The notes: a model not told the origin generated them from the letters alone. 64,000 bases of DNA from Tritrichomonas musculus (GCA_039105265.1 JAPFFF010000003.1:5146001-5210000), one strand, 5' to 3'. Shown: positions 47,920-59,100, counted from the first letter of the stretch. A program made the numbers and translations.

Positions 47920-48360
47920 TTCGATGAATTAAATCTAGAAGTTAAAAATTTATTGAAAACAAAGCAATTCAAAAAATTCACCATTTTATTATTTATAAAA
48001 TAATCATCAGCTTTTTAAATGCTTTTTTGTCCATATAATTTTTTTTTTAAAGTTATTCCCATTTACTTAAATCCATAAAATGATATCTCTTAATATTAAT
48101 ATAAGGAGATGAAATTATAGGTATATGTTATAATTCTAGAAAAAAGAAAGAATATAATGAAATCGATGATAACTTCCTTTGCATATATTATTTATTGGTT
48201 GATATACTATTAGATGGTCACCTACAAGCATACAATTAAAACAAAAAATTGTATTATCTTAATTGGAAAGGTTGATTGCTCAAAAAACTTTGGCAACTAT
48301 AAATAACGAGATAGTTACCTTTAAACGTTCACCTAATAAATTTGTCTAAATTTTTCCCAA
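47920..48360. other. Divergent region between enolase and the RING gene
   Basis: CCTTT at 48318-48322, 39 bases before the RING ATG, resembles the M5-type core element described in Trichomonas. TAACGAG upstream (48304-48310) resembles a Myb half-site. The rest is AT-rich. Confidence 0.35.
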
Positions 48361-48711
48361 ATGTCTGGAGAACCTCCTCAAGTTCATAAGCCAACGCGAA
48401 AGGTTTTAGGAAGCAAAACATCGCAAGGAGCATCTGATCATCAAAGAGAAGATGTTCTTTCATGGAAGATTGATAAATGTCAATTTGTTTATTTATTCAA
48501 TTGGCAAAAAGGTCAAGAAAGTTGTGCAATTTGTAAAAATTCTTTATCAGATCCTTGCAGTGACTGTCAGACTAGAGATTCTTTTGAAGATTGTACTGTT
48601 GTTAAAGGAGTTTGTGGACATTATTTCCATCTTCACTGCATTGGTAAATGGATAGCTAAAGTTAGAACTTGCCCTGTTTGTAATAATCCTTGGGAGCAAG
48701 CTGCCTCTTAG
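48361..48711 (+). CDS. RBX1/RBX2-like RING-H2 protein
   Basis: This 116-aa protein begins with a basic tail and the strand FVYLFNWQKGQESCAICKNS, as in RBX1 (A-L-W-A-W-D...C-A-I-C). The zinc ligands are all visible: CAIC, then C and C in SDPCSDCQTRDSF, GVCGHYFHLHCI, and CPVC. The extra Cys pair between the first and second halves is the hallmark of RBX/ROC and APC11 RINGs. RBX proteins dock on cullins and bring in the E2 in SCF-type ubiquitin ligases. The last pair reads CPVC, as in RBX2; RBX1 has CPLD. The protein ends NNPWEQAAS, like RBX1's WE. Confidence 0.9.
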   Translation: MSGEPPQVHKPTRKVLGSKTSQGASDHQREDVLSWKIDKCQFVYLFNWQKGQESCAICKNSLSDPCSDCQTRDSFEDCTVVKGVCGHYFHLHCIGKWIAKVRTCPVCNNPWEQAAS

Positions 48712-48869
48712 AATTACCTATTGTTTTTTTTTTTAGTTTTGTTTTCAAAAAAAGATTTTATAAATCGATATAGATATTATTATCTTAATTAATATTTTGC
48801 TTTATTCTCATTTTTAGAATATCTTATTTTTTACTAAATTTGAATATACTGAAATTTCAAAAGAACATT

Positions 48870-49913
48870 ATGAAAGCTAAGCGAACTTCTTCTGCCCCTA
48901 ACCTCCCAAATTCTTCAGCCTTTTTAAAAGAGAATAAAGCGCCTTCTCCTATCGCGCAAGACTCGCCAGAAAATCAAAATTCAACTGAACAGCCAAATCA
49001 GAAGATGCCAATCGACTATTCTTTCGATTATGATGGCGAAAATTTTACAATGCAATTAAATGGTGAAGATTTAATAGGATGTCAATGGTTACCACCATCG
49101 CGAAATCCCAAATTTATGATTATATTCTTTCATGGACTTGGAGCATTTTTATCCATCAATCGACCATATTTCCCCACAATTTTAGCAAACGATGGTGCTA
49201 TATTTGGAACAGACCATTTTGGTCATGGAAGATCTCCTGGCGAAAGAGGATGTGCTACAGATGATGATTTATTTAACGAACTTCGATTACTTATAAAACG
49301 AGCAAAAAATGTTTTTCCAAATATTCCATTATTTTTATATGGGCACTCACTTGGTGGTTTGAGTGTTTTATCTTTTATTTGTTCCCACCCAGAAGAGTCT
49401 GAGCCATTGGATGGTGTTATAATCGAAGCCCCATGGCTTCACGAAACTGATGCCACAGAAAAATCGCTTGCTGTTTGGCTTGTAGGAAAAATTGGTAAAT
49501 ACATCTTCAAAACTTTTCCTATTGATGCTAGTGGTGGCTGGGATATCACAATTTATCCTCAAAAGTTTATTGATAATATGAATAAATCAAATTTAGGCCA
49601 CGATTATGTAACTCCTCTACTATATGCATCAGCTGTATGCATGAGAAAAGCAGTACTTTACAATTATACAAACTGGCCAAGACGTCTTCCATTGCTGTTT
49701 ATGCAAGGAGGAAAAGATTCTAGTGTTGGTGTAAATAGCAATTTAAAGTGGGCAGAAAAAATGCGAGACTTATATCCAGATAAAGTTAAGCTTGTTTATC
49801 ATAAAAATGCTCAACATGCTATGCTAAGAGGAGTCGAATCAGACATTATTTTTAGAGAGATAATAGATTTTATAACTTCAAACTTATCTGTTATAACTTT
49901 GAAATCAGAATAG
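48870..49913 (+). CDS. Alpha/beta hydrolase, monoacylglycerol lipase/lysophospholipase type
   Basis: The frame is open from a TTG at 48840, but the first ATG is at 48870 (347 aa). The Hydrolase_4 pattern is clear: FFHGLGAFLSINRPYF with the oxyanion HG, TDHFGHGRSPGERG, the nucleophile Ser in LYGHSLGGLSVL, the acid in MQGGKDSSVGV and the His in NAQHAMLRG. This triad is intact. The family cleaves monoglycerides or lysophospholipids. There is no signal peptide; a Ser/Pro-rich N-terminus of about 55 residues precedes the core. The next gene is another hydrolase, but of a different subfamily. Confidence 0.9.
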   Translation: MKAKRTSSAPNLPNSSAFLKENKAPSPIAQDSPENQNSTEQPNQKMPIDYSFDYDGENFTMQLNGEDLIGCQWLPPSRNPKFMIIFFHGLGAFLSINRPYFPTILANDGAIFGTDHFGHGRSPGERGCATDDDLFNELRLLIKRAKNVFPNIPLFLYGHSLGGLSVLSFICSHPEESEPLDGVIIEAPWLHETDATEKSLAVWLVGKIGKYIFKTFPIDASGGWDITIYPQKFIDNMNKSNLGHDYVTPLLYASAVCMRKAVLYNYTNWPRRLPLLFMQGGKDSSVGVNSNLKWAEKMRDLYPDKVKLVYHKNAQHAMLRGVESDIIFREIIDFITSNLSVITLKSE

Positions 49914-50133
49914 ACAGCTGTTTTAATTATTATTAATAAAATCGGGATACATAACATATTGAATTCATGTCTCATCGTAATTATATATAGTTTTAATCAT
50001 TTTATTTGTGAGTTTCCAAAGAACTATTTAGTTTTGTGCAAAAGCATAATTGTTTTTTAAAATCGATTTAGATACCTCTAGATAACTTTTTTTGACTAAC
50101 TTTTTGAAAGCTTTAAAAAAAAAAAAAAAAAAA

Positions 50134-51012
50134 ATGAATCAAGATGTTCAAGATTGTGATATCATTAATCGATTATTTATTTGGAGAAGAAAAGATGAGA
50201 AACCTTCTCTTAGTTCAAACAAAAACGATGAAGGAATGGAATTTATCAAGATACCAATGGTAAATAATAAGAGAATTGACGAAAATATTGTTGCTTTATT
50301 GATTCGTTCAAATAATAAATTATCAGGAAATCCAGTTGTTATTATAGCCCATGGAAATGGGGAAACGATTGATTATTATAAACAATTTGCAAACGAGTTT
50401 TTGCCGCACGGAATAAGCGTTTGTATACCTGATTATCGTGGATATGGGTATAGTGATGGTGAACATGGAACAGCAAGTGTTAATGAACGAGAAGATATAA
50501 TAGCTGTTTATCAATACCTAAAAAATCAGGGATTCGAAAAGATTTCATATTTTGGTCGTTCACTTGGAGCAACATGTGGTATCTTTTTAGCAGCTGAATG
50601 TCCAGATTTAGTTTGCATTGCACTAGATTCACCATGGATGTCAACGATAGAGTGGAATCAGCATATGGCCCAAGAATTTTATCATATAGATGCAGATAGG
50701 TATAATGAACTGCTTCCTATTGTTTTGAGTGAAATAGAATGTGATACTGAAATTAATTTTAATGAAGTTGAAGAACCACGAGAAGCTGCATCGAAAATTA
50801 CTCAACCTCTTTTTTTGATGCATGGTAAATATGATGATATTATTCCTCCCGAAAATAGTGATGAATTTTATGGCCTTATTCAAAGCCAAGAAAAATGTTT
50901 TGAGCCATTTGATGGCAATCATAATGATGAAAGAAGAACGGATATATTCTACCGAATGTTTAAGTTTATATTACATTATAATGGTATCGTTATGCCTTCA
51001 GACAATTCTTAA
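50134..51012 (+). CDS. Alpha/beta hydrolase, ABHD17/BEM46-like
   Basis: The first ATG (50134) follows an A-run; the TTG-started frame at 50092 adds only low-complexity lysines. The protein is 292 aa. VVIIAHGNGETIDYY holds the oxyanion HGN motif, CIPDYRGYGYSDGEHG follows, the nucleophile Ser is in YFGRSLGATCG, the Asp in HGKYDDIIPP and the His in FDGNHNDERR. H-G-N and G-x-S-L-G match the BEM46/ABHD13/17 group, which includes depalmitoylating and lipid hydrolases. No membrane segment or cysteine-rich N-terminus like that of ABHD17 is visible. It may be cytosolic. Confidence 0.85.
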   Translation: MNQDVQDCDIINRLFIWRRKDEKPSLSSNKNDEGMEFIKIPMVNNKRIDENIVALLIRSNNKLSGNPVVIIAHGNGETIDYYKQFANEFLPHGISVCIPDYRGYGYSDGEHGTASVNEREDIIAVYQYLKNQGFEKISYFGRSLGATCGIFLAAECPDLVCIALDSPWMSTIEWNQHMAQEFYHIDADRYNELLPIVLSEIECDTEINFNEVEEPREAASKITQPLFLMHGKYDDIIPPENSDEFYGLIQSQEKCFEPFDGNHNDERRTDIFYRMFKFILHYNGIVMPSDNS

Positions 51013-51385
51013 ATTCTAATTTTACATTCATATATATAAAAAGATAAATATTTGATGTTATGAATGTAAATACTTCGCGTTTATTTTGTAAAAAGCTTTA
51101 AAGATCAATAAAATCATTGTTACTTTTGTATTCAATATTTTTGATGTTTTTATTCAATATTTGAATAACTTAACAAATTCATCCATTCAATTTAAATATA
51201 TCATTATTTTCATCAATAACTAATTGTAAATATTTTATTTTGATTATTTAGTTTATTTGATATTTTCTAACGATGTATTAAATATTTATATTATGTTAAA
51301 AAATATTTTTTATTCGATTTCATTCAAAATTCTATATATGCGTTTTTTCATAATTGACCTTATTTGAAAAGGAGAGAAAAGTATT
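51013..51385. other. Intergenic region with an initiator-like motif
   Basis: AT-rich spacer. The octamer TCATAATT at 51348-51355 is identical to the one before the BspA-like gene. Nothing else is seen. Confidence 0.4.
51348..51355 (+). promoter_or_regulatory. Candidate initiator TCATAATT
   Basis: The octamer fits the trichomonad Inr and lies 31 bases before the ATG at 51386. The evidence is the motif and its position only. Confidence 0.4.
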
Positions 51386-52633
51386 ATGCAATTCAATTTG
51401 ACAGATTTTACTCATGATGGAGGGCGCAAAATGATTCTTGATAAAACAACTCGCAACCAAATCCTTAAAGATTTATCCAGGGTTATCAAGGAACGTGAAG
51501 CAATTCCTTATTTATGTTGTGCACAATCTTTTCTACCACCTCAAGAAGCTTTTGACTTCATTATTCAAATGGTAACTTTTCAAGATACTATTGCTTACAA
51601 TTGTGCATGCGAAATTTTACGTGAACTTGCTAAAAACGTTGATCTTGGAGGAAAAATTGATAATTTTCAAAACGGTGATTCGATTCGTCGAGCTCTTATT
51701 TTAAATAGTATCCCATTACCAGTTGACGAAGAATATATTCCCTTTATTTTTGAAGCTGCTAAATCAGAATATAACTTAAATCGATGTGCATTTTTAAATT
51801 TAGTTTATAGAATGAAAGATCAGAAGCCTCCAATATCGCCAAATTTAACAAATATGATTACGCATACTCTTGTCAAATTTGCTGAAGATACATCAATTCC
51901 CGTTCAATGTGTTTGGCTTAAGCCAGCATTTCATTATTTAAAGAATAACAGCAGTTTTCCTTCAATGCTTAATAATATTATTCGAAATTCTGATCCTGAA
52001 GTGAAAGCCACCCTAGCTCTTCACTTTTCTGAAGCGTATGATATCACCAAAGAAGTAATAGCACTTTTAACAGACAAAAATCCTCGTATTGTTGCCGCAG
52101 CGATACCGTCGCTAGCAAAAATGAATCTACATGACGATATTATAGCTCCTATTTTTTCGAATTCTTCGCATATAGTTAGAGTATTGATTCTAAGAAATTT
52201 AAATACGATTCCTGAATATGCAATAAAAGATTATTTAAAAGAAAATTCATATGAAGTTATGATTGATCTCATCCGTTTTTTAGGCCGAGATAAAAAATGG
52301 ATGAAATTTGTAAAATCATTATTTTCCGATGAAAAATTATATGAAGATGATTCTTGGAGGAAATCATATGAATTACTCTCAATTCCGTTTGAGATGCTTC
52401 AAGAGGTTGGAGAAGATGCATTTCATTTTGCTTTGAAGAAAGTTCAAAGTCATCCACTAAAGCTTATGAAAAAATCAGTAGCAGTTTTAGCTTCATTTGC
52501 TAGAATTGATCCCTCTTATACTAAGGTAGTTGAAGATGTTATGACTATTTTGGCAAATAAGAAAACTGTATATGCTTCACAGGCATTGAATCTCCTTCGA
52601 AAAGAAAAAGAAGATGCTGAAGGTAATAATTGA
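51386..52633 (+). CDS. HEAT-like helical repeat protein
   Basis: This 415-aa protein consists of paired amphipathic helices in units of about 38 residues, such as VIALLTDKNPRIVAAAIPSL and FSNSSHIVRVLILRNLNTIP. These are typical of HEAT repeats (D/N-P-x-V-R-x-A...L). No catalytic motif is seen. HEAT scaffolds serve in phosphatase regulation, transport and chromatin; PP2A A-type and PP4 regulatory subunits have similar units. I cannot assign one. It ends 337 bases from the convergent TAF13 gene. Confidence 0.75.
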   Translation: MQFNLTDFTHDGGRKMILDKTTRNQILKDLSRVIKEREAIPYLCCAQSFLPPQEAFDFIIQMVTFQDTIAYNCACEILRELAKNVDLGGKIDNFQNGDSIRRALILNSIPLPVDEEYIPFIFEAAKSEYNLNRCAFLNLVYRMKDQKPPISPNLTNMITHTLVKFAEDTSIPVQCVWLKPAFHYLKNNSSFPSMLNNIIRNSDPEVKATLALHFSEAYDITKEVIALLTDKNPRIVAAAIPSLAKMNLHDDIIAPIFSNSSHIVRVLILRNLNTIPEYAIKDYLKENSYEVMIDLIRFLGRDKKWMKFVKSLFSDEKLYEDDSWRKSYELLSIPFEMLQEVGEDAFHFALKKVQSHPLKLMKKSVAVLASFARIDPSYTKVVEDVMTILANKKTVYASQALNLLRKEKEDAEGNN

Positions 52634-52970
52634 AATTGTTTTATCTGTTATATATTTATAGAAATTAAATTGTTATTTTAAAAGTTTATGCTAAAATTTA
52701 TTTCGTGGAGTTATTATAAATATGTATTCTTTTTTTTTTTTTTTTTTTTTTAGGGGCTGAGATGGTTTATCTCTTTTCAATTAAATTTTTTCAAACACTT
52801 ATATTACCATTACAAAAAATTAGCTAAAGGATAAATGCCTTCCTTTAAAAATTTGCTTAATAGAAACTTCAAATGGATTTATAATATACAAAGCATGAAT
52901 TTATTTATAATCGGAAATAAATAGTTTTTCTTTAATGCCAATAAAATAACAGTCGTAATAAAAAGTAAGC
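52634..52970. other. Convergent intergenic region with a 22-base T-run
   Basis: A T22 tract lies at 52730-52751 between the two gene ends. No other feature is recognised. Confidence 0.5.
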
Positions 52971-53273
52971 TTACGATGGTATGGCACTATTAAATGATTT
53001 GGCTTCTTCATCGGTCTTCTTCTTTTCTTCGAAAATACGTTGAACGCGTGTTTGCTTTTGAGGATCATTAACCATGGCGCGAATAACATCATCAGGTTTA
53101 ATTTTATTAGGTGTATCAGCGCATTTTAATGCTGCTAGAGTTAAATTTGATATATACATTTCAAGTGATTGAATAACTGCATCTATTGTCTCTTCATATT
53201 GCTCTTTTTCAGCAACACATGCATATATAAGTTGTGAAACAACTTCTCTTAATTGGTCTTTTTTAGGAGGCAT
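52971..53273 (-). CDS. TAF13: TFIID subunit TAF13
   Basis: This 100-aa protein has the size and fold of TAF13: a histone-fold pair with an early helix (LREVVSQLIYACVAE), YEETIDAVIQSLEMYISNLT, AALKCADTPNKIKPDDVIRA, and a final DPQKQTRVQRIFEEKKKTDEEAK. The last matches the TAF13 ending 'DP.K..RV..LL.m..El'. TAF13 pairs with TAF11 in TFIID, which binds core promoters. Parabasalids have reduced and divergent transcription machinery, so this assignment is of interest. Confidence 0.85.
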   Translation of the reverse strand: MPPKKDQLREVVSQLIYACVAEKEQYEETIDAVIQSLEMYISNLTLAALKCADTPNKIKPDDVIRAMVNDPQKQTRVQRIFEEKKKTDEEAKSFNSAIPS

Positions 53274-53681
53274 TCTTTATATCTTTGTAAACAAAATTTT
53301 AAATAATTATTTAAAAAAATTGGTAATATCCTTATTTTCATTTGGCATTTATTTGTATTTTATGTTTTTTATTGATATTAATATATAGTAAAATTTAAAA
53401 ACAATATATGTTAAAAATTTATATGTTTATTATTAAGATACGCCATTTTTTTATTTTATAAAATGATGATTAACTTTTTAAATTGAAAATAATCCACCTA
53501 AGTTTCTCTCATTTAAACAATGAAAAAAAGTGAGAAAAAGAAGTGTATGATATGTCAAAAACATTTAGAAAAATAATTTAGTATATTATATGATAAAAAC
53601 AAAATTATAATAAAAGTGGGTTCATCAAACAAATCAAAAAATGTATTATAAAACAATTAGAAGAATGCATAATAGAGAAAA
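53274..53681. other. Intergenic region, nothing recognised
   Basis: AT-rich DNA between two minus-strand genes. I see no RNA gene, repeat or initiator that stands out. Confidence 0.4.
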
Positions 53682-54362
53682 TTATGATTCAGGTTCAATT
53701 GTTGATTGTCCATATGTAATTGATTGAAAAGTAATTGTCATTACTTTTGAATTGCCATATTTGAATTCAAACATATCATCAAAGATTTGACCAATAGTGC
53801 CATGTATTGGAGGCATCCCTTTAACAGTTAAAACTGCACTATCATTTGTTTGAAGAGATCTAAGAACTCTATGAGCGCTTTGGTAGTTTGTAGCTCGTAA
53901 AATATTGAGGTCTTCTTCGATCTCTTTTTGTGAAAAAAGTGGTTCATCATTTGTATCAACTTCAACTGGTGGCCTGAATTGAGGTGGATCAGATTGATAA
54001 GAAAAATGAATTCGTGATTTATATCCTTGTTGCCTAAAATATTCAGCTGCTTCTGGAAATTTTTCATTGAGAATTTTTTGCTTGAATGCTATATAATCGC
54101 CAATTCGTGTTTTAATTTCAATTTTTTTATTTTCTAAATCAGATTTATTTTGATATTTTTCACCTTCTGCAATACGTTCTGCAACTATTAATTCGTTTTC
54201 TTCCCATTTATTTACTTCGTCTTCTTTTGCTTCTTTAATATTTTTAAGTTCATCTAAATGATGATCGTAAATCTTATTTGATGAATTTTTTAGAGCATTG
54301 TATTCAGCTGCTATTTTGTTTCTCATCTTTTCAAGAGTTTCGATTCGTTGCTGATTCGTCAT
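53682..54362 (-). CDS. Coiled-coil protein, weak resemblance to Sds3/BRMS1
   Basis: This 226-aa protein has an N-terminal coiled coil of about 95 residues (ETLEKMRNKIAAEYNALKNS, AKEDEVNKWEENELIVAERI). A middle with the run KFPEAAEYFRQQGYKSRIHF follows, and then a globular C-terminus with GMPPIHGTIGQIFDDMFEF. The pattern of coiled coil followed by a hydrophobic part recalls Sds3/BRMS1-type subunits of histone deacetylase complexes, but I see no motif that proves it. I therefore give no symbol. The gene is divergent from the kinase gene at 54986. Confidence 0.6.
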   Translation of the reverse strand: MTNQQRIETLEKMRNKIAAEYNALKNSSNKIYDHHLDELKNIKEAKEDEVNKWEENELIVAERIAEGEKYQNKSDLENKKIEIKTRIGDYIAFKQKILNEKFPEAAEYFRQQGYKSRIHFSYQSDPPQFRPPVEVDTNDEPLFSQKEIEEDLNILRATNYQSAHRVLRSLQTNDSAVLTVKGMPPIHGTIGQIFDDMFEFKYGNSKVMTITFQSITYGQSTIEPES

Positions 54363-54985
54363 ATTAATGTTTATTAAAATAAAAATGAGAAAGGTGAAAT
54401 GTTTTGCCTTTTATGTAAAATTGTATATTTTTAAGAATTTCAATTATAATATTTTATCAAATGATATTGAATTATTTTGATAAAATTTTAATATTTTTTG
54501 GAAAAAATAGGTAATTAAGATATTATATTTTGTGTTGTTTATGTGAAATGTATAAAAATGACATATACAGATTTTTGAATGAAATCATTAATAAAGTGGA
54601 GATGATAATGAAAAATTTGATATTTTCTTTAACAATCATCATTATATTTTCAAATGTAAAAAATAAGGTTGGTGAAAGATGTTTTCATCTTGATAATAAT
54701 TAATTAGTTGGTGAAAATTAAAAGCATTAAAGCATCATTTGTCATCGACCTTTGTTTTTGATTTGGAAATTTTATCCAAGGTGGAAAATCTGGCATATGC
54801 TAAACTTTTTTTATGTCAATGAAGTGCCAAAATTTTTGTAATAAATAATTTTTGATTGTATTCAAAAAATTAAAACGTAAAATTTGAATTAATTCAAAAT
54901 TCAATAAAATAAATTAAATTGAAATAAATTTTTTATAAAGTTATTTCTCTTCATTTTTTTAAATCAAAATACGTTTCCAGATTTG
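54363..54985. other. Divergent promoter region, with a possible tiny ORF
   Basis: TCATTTTT at 54951 is an initiator-like match 35 bases before the kinase ATG. At 54608-54703 a 31-codon ATG frame begins with a hydrophobic run (MKNLIFSLTIIIIFSN) like a signal peptide. In such AT-rich DNA this can arise by chance, and I do not list it as a gene. Confidence 0.35.
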
Positions 54986-55819
54986 ATGTTAAGTTCATTC
55001 ACATCTAGAAAATATCCAATTAATATACCAACAAAATTTCATGGATACGATTTGATCAGTGTTCTTAATTATGGATCTTTTTCAATTGTTACTCTCGTCA
55101 AAGATCAAAGCACGCATCAAAAATATGCGGCTAAAATTATTTCAAAAGCAGATATAGAAAATCAAAATATAGTGCATCTAGTAATGGATGAAATTGATAT
55201 ATTAAAAACGATTAGCCACCCAAACATTATTAAGTTTTATCAAAATTTCGGTGTAATCAATAATTTAGGAGAAGAATATATTGTAATTATAACTGAGTAT
55301 TGTCAACGAGGTGACTTGTTTGATTTTGTATATAATTCGAGTTTTGAAAATGAAAATGAGAAAAAAAAAGTATTTTATGGAATTGCAAAAGGAGTTGAAT
55401 ATCTTCATAATAGAGGGATTGCTCATTGTGATATAAAGCCTGAAAATATTTTGCTTGATAATAATATGATTCCCAAATTATGTGATTTTGGATTTTCAAA
55501 AAGAAGTATAATTTCATCAAATGAATTAATAAGTGGAACAATTCGTTTTTCATCACCAGAATTATTAGTCAATGGAGTTGTAAACTTTTTGAAAGCAGAT
55601 ATTTGGGCGCTTGGTATTACATATTATTTTTTATCTCTATTAGATTTTCCATTTAATGCTAGAAACAATGATATTGCAATACACCAAATAAAGAATGGAT
55701 GTTTATCAATAGATCAAAGTGATAAACTTCAAAAGCTTGTTGGAAGATGTATTAAAATGATTCCTGAAGAAAGAGCATCAATAAATGAAATTCTCAATGA
55801 CGAGTTTTTTGAATCTTAA
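54986..55819 (+). CDS. CAMK-like Ser/Thr protein kinase
   Basis: The first ATG is at 54986 (277 aa; a TTG lies just before). Almost the whole length is a kinase domain. The Lys is in KYAAKIISK, the helix-C Glu in VMDEIDILKTI, the catalytic loop is AHCDIKPENILLD, then LCDFGFSK, and GTIRFSSPELL for the APE segment. The HRD arginine is replaced by Cys (H-C-D), making it a non-RD kinase. The glycine loop reads NYGSFSIV, lacking the first Gly. The remaining catalytic residues are kept, so it is probably active. Kinases of this short, CAMK-like type are numerous in Trichomonas. Confidence 0.88.
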   Translation: MLSSFTSRKYPINIPTKFHGYDLISVLNYGSFSIVTLVKDQSTHQKYAAKIISKADIENQNIVHLVMDEIDILKTISHPNIIKFYQNFGVINNLGEEYIVIITEYCQRGDLFDFVYNSSFENENEKKKVFYGIAKGVEYLHNRGIAHCDIKPENILLDNNMIPKLCDFGFSKRSIISSNELISGTIRFSSPELLVNGVVNFLKADIWALGITYYFLSLLDFPFNARNNDIAIHQIKNGCLSIDQSDKLQKLVGRCIKMIPEERASINEILNDEFFES

Positions 55820-56168
55820 CTTATATTTTTATTGGTTAACATTTTGTTTTTATACAAAATCGTTTATGTAAATAACGTATTATAAAAAAAATACTTTTTT
55901 TTTTTATAGCACAAATGAATATATTAGTATTGTTGATTATTTCTGTGTAGGAAATTAAGTATTTTTTGGTTATTAGAATTTTTTTTTTTTTTCATTTATA
56001 TATATTTTAAATATATCAAATCATATTGATATGAAATATAAATAGTTTAACAAAAAGAAAAGAAAGTAAAATGTTTACTTTTTATAGCAAACTAAAAAGA
56101 TTTATACTTTATTTTATTTTAAATAATTCTAATAATTCTAATAATTAAATAAAAAAAGATTAAAATTA
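55820..56168. other. Convergent intergenic region
   Basis: Several T-runs of 10 to 16 bases and a short TAATTC repeat near 56128 are present. I see no gene or RNA feature. Confidence 0.4.
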
Positions 56169-59100
56169 TTAATTACTTCTAGTAATATCATTGTCATCTA
56201 AGCCTAAATTGCCCATTATTGTAGTTCTTTCAGATCTATCAACATCTGGTTCATCATCTTCCGAATCGTCGTCGTCATCAGCGCCAAAATTACGAGAAAA
56301 GTTATAAGTCTGTCTAGAGAAATCATCATATTCTTCGTCCGATTCATTATTATTGTTATTATTATTTTTATAATTTTCGAAAATATCATCATCATTATCT
56401 CTTTCAATTGCCTCTTCTTCGCCATTATCAGTTTCATCTTTTTTGATTTTGCCAAAGATAAGATTAGCAAAACCATTCATTGATAAAGATTCAAGATTTT
56501 CTCTAGTAACTATTTGTGTTCCATCCTCATTAAAATTATACGTTTCAAAAATCTCCTTTAGAATTGAATGCATATCTGGTCGCTTTCTCAAAATGAACCA
56601 TAATTTCTGCAAAAACGTTTTTTCTTTTGTATCGTTGTCATTTTGAGCTCCAATGAAAGATTCCGCGATGACATCGAAAACAGTTACAAGGCTATCATCA
56701 TCAAGAGCGGTTAGGCCGATACCATAGAATTCGGCGGTTGAAGGTGAAGTGACAGATTCCACCATGAAATCACTTGTGTGAGATTTAATAAACTCAATGA
56801 AGAACGATAGCATTCTATGATCATGTGTCATATTTTCAGTTAAGGTGAAATTTTTGACCTCTTTTACACCTAATTTGAATTTCAATTCGATCACCTGTGA
56901 ATTGATGAAGTCAAAAACCGCCGACTGAACGATTTGAGGCAATTCTCTAGAGATGTTAAAAATTGTATTCAAATTCTCCTCAAAAAGTTGATAGCAACCG
57001 TCAACCGCATTTTTCACATCACCTTTTGAATTTTCAATTGCTTGAATTTCGATTCTCGTGACGTGAAGACACAAGAAGAGCCAGGCACGAGTTATTTGAA
57101 TCATGCTTGTTATCTTCTTCTTTTCCTTCTTTTTCTGGATGTTTTCAGCGAAGTACTTCATGACGTTCTTCATGAAGAACGGGTACTTCAAGTTGAAGAA
57201 GGCCATGAAGAAGATGAAGTCCATTGTTATCTCTTCGATTGGTGGCGCTTCAATCTTGCCGTGAATGTCTTTTTTCTTTCCTTTTTCATTCTTCTTTAAG
57301 AAGTCGTTTTTGTAGGCCTGATAGAAGCCGAGTTGTTCTTCATCGCTCTCAGTTTGATTTGAGTCGGAAACGATCACATTTTCAGTGGTATTTGTTGGTT
57401 TGTATCCAATGAAGTGCTTCGCCATTCTCGAAAGATATTCAAGGCTGCTGTAGTGAAGGAAGTGATCGTTAACGTGCTTGTTTGCAATCCTGCTTTGCCC
57501 CCTCTTCTTGAGGCCCTTCTCAAGGTCGTGCTCGTAAGGGGAGCGGCACAGTCCTGTGCATGACACGATGAACTCGATGAGCTGTTCGTACTTGATTGTG
57601 AGTGAGCTGAGTGCGAAGTCTCTGTGCTCGTTGATGTAGTTGACAAAGAAGAACATGACTTCGTACTTGTTCATGATTTTCGAGCGTGATGAATTGAATG
57701 AAATGCCATACGACTCCTTGATTATGAGGGAAATGACGTTAATCAGGATTGACAAGGTTAGTTCGGGCTGGAGATCGTTGGAGACAATCAGCATCAATGG
57801 AAATATGATCTCCAAGCTATAGTCAATCATCTTGGAGAGAAGTTCTGAATTCAAAACTGTCAGAATGAATTTTTTGACACAATTGTGTGCTTCTTGATCG
57901 TTCTCTTTACTCAAAATTTGTGTTAGACGATCGGTAACCGCTTCCATCAGCTTGATCCTGTCACTGGTGTAGTTGCAGAGCAGATGCTGGATGATAATTG
58001 GAAATATCGGCTCTTTTAATAATTCAATGAATATTTGGTCGGACACTTTTTCAGCTATGTTCCAGTAGTGCATGAAGAGACTCTTGACTTGGTACGACTG
58101 TGAATCACCAATGAACCTGAACATGTCGTTCATTAGCTGAGAAGACATCTCATTGGCTACACTCGTGTCAAACAAGGCTAAAATGTCAACTAAGTAAACC
58201 ATGTTGTAGTCAACAGGATAGTCAGTGCTGAGGCAGCTTTTCAGAAGACTCTGGAGAGTGGACAACAACTCGGAATCTTCATTGTGAAGGCATAAAATAA
58301 ACCACTTGAATACCTTAAGAAATGAGACAAGTCTGAAGCTGTTCTCATTGATGCAGTTGAAGGTGCTGTTCTCTTTCGGATAGTAGGTGCCAATGTTGGG
58401 TATAATTGTATTGACCAAATATCCTCTGAAAAAGTCAAATAACCGTTGCATTTCTGATTTCGCTTTCTCGTCTTTGATCTGGTATTCACTGTGGATATCG
58501 TCATCGTCAACACCTTTTTCTTTATCCTTTTCTTCACTTGGAAGGTCAAATGATTGACCAAATTGATCGTTACTTGGCAAAAATGTCTTCAGATCAGAAG
58601 GAATCTTGGCCGAATTGATGAAAAGGACGGAGCAAATCGCTTCAGCTGACTGTCTCAATGAAAATTCATTATCACCTACTAAGGTCAATATTGTTTCGAC
58701 CGGATAATCTAAGAAAAACTGGCGAATAACGTCATTTCTGGCAGCAATCAGCTTGGAAATGTGTGTCACGACAAAACGGGCATATATCTTGGGTCCCTTT
58801 AGGGACGATAGGGAACGGATGAGATTTTTGGCTTGGTCAGCGGTTTTGACTGTTTCTATCGTCTTTGCGAAAATATCATTGAAAACGGAGTCCTCAATTT
58901 CCTTGGACGATAGAACTACCAAAAAGTGGCTCATGTCGATGTTCACTTTTTCACTCATCAACGATACGAGCGCAATGAAGGACGATAGGTTGGCTGTCGA
59001 TGAAAGAATCTGGTTAGTGTATTGTAAAATAACTGTTTTTAGTTGGTCAATTAATTCACCATTTTTCTTATTTTCAATGAGATTTTGAATTGATAAGAAA

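Noticed and set aside
54608-54703. 31-codon frame with a signal-like start
   Set aside because: Such short hydrophobic frames are common by chance in AT-rich spacer; no supporting context.
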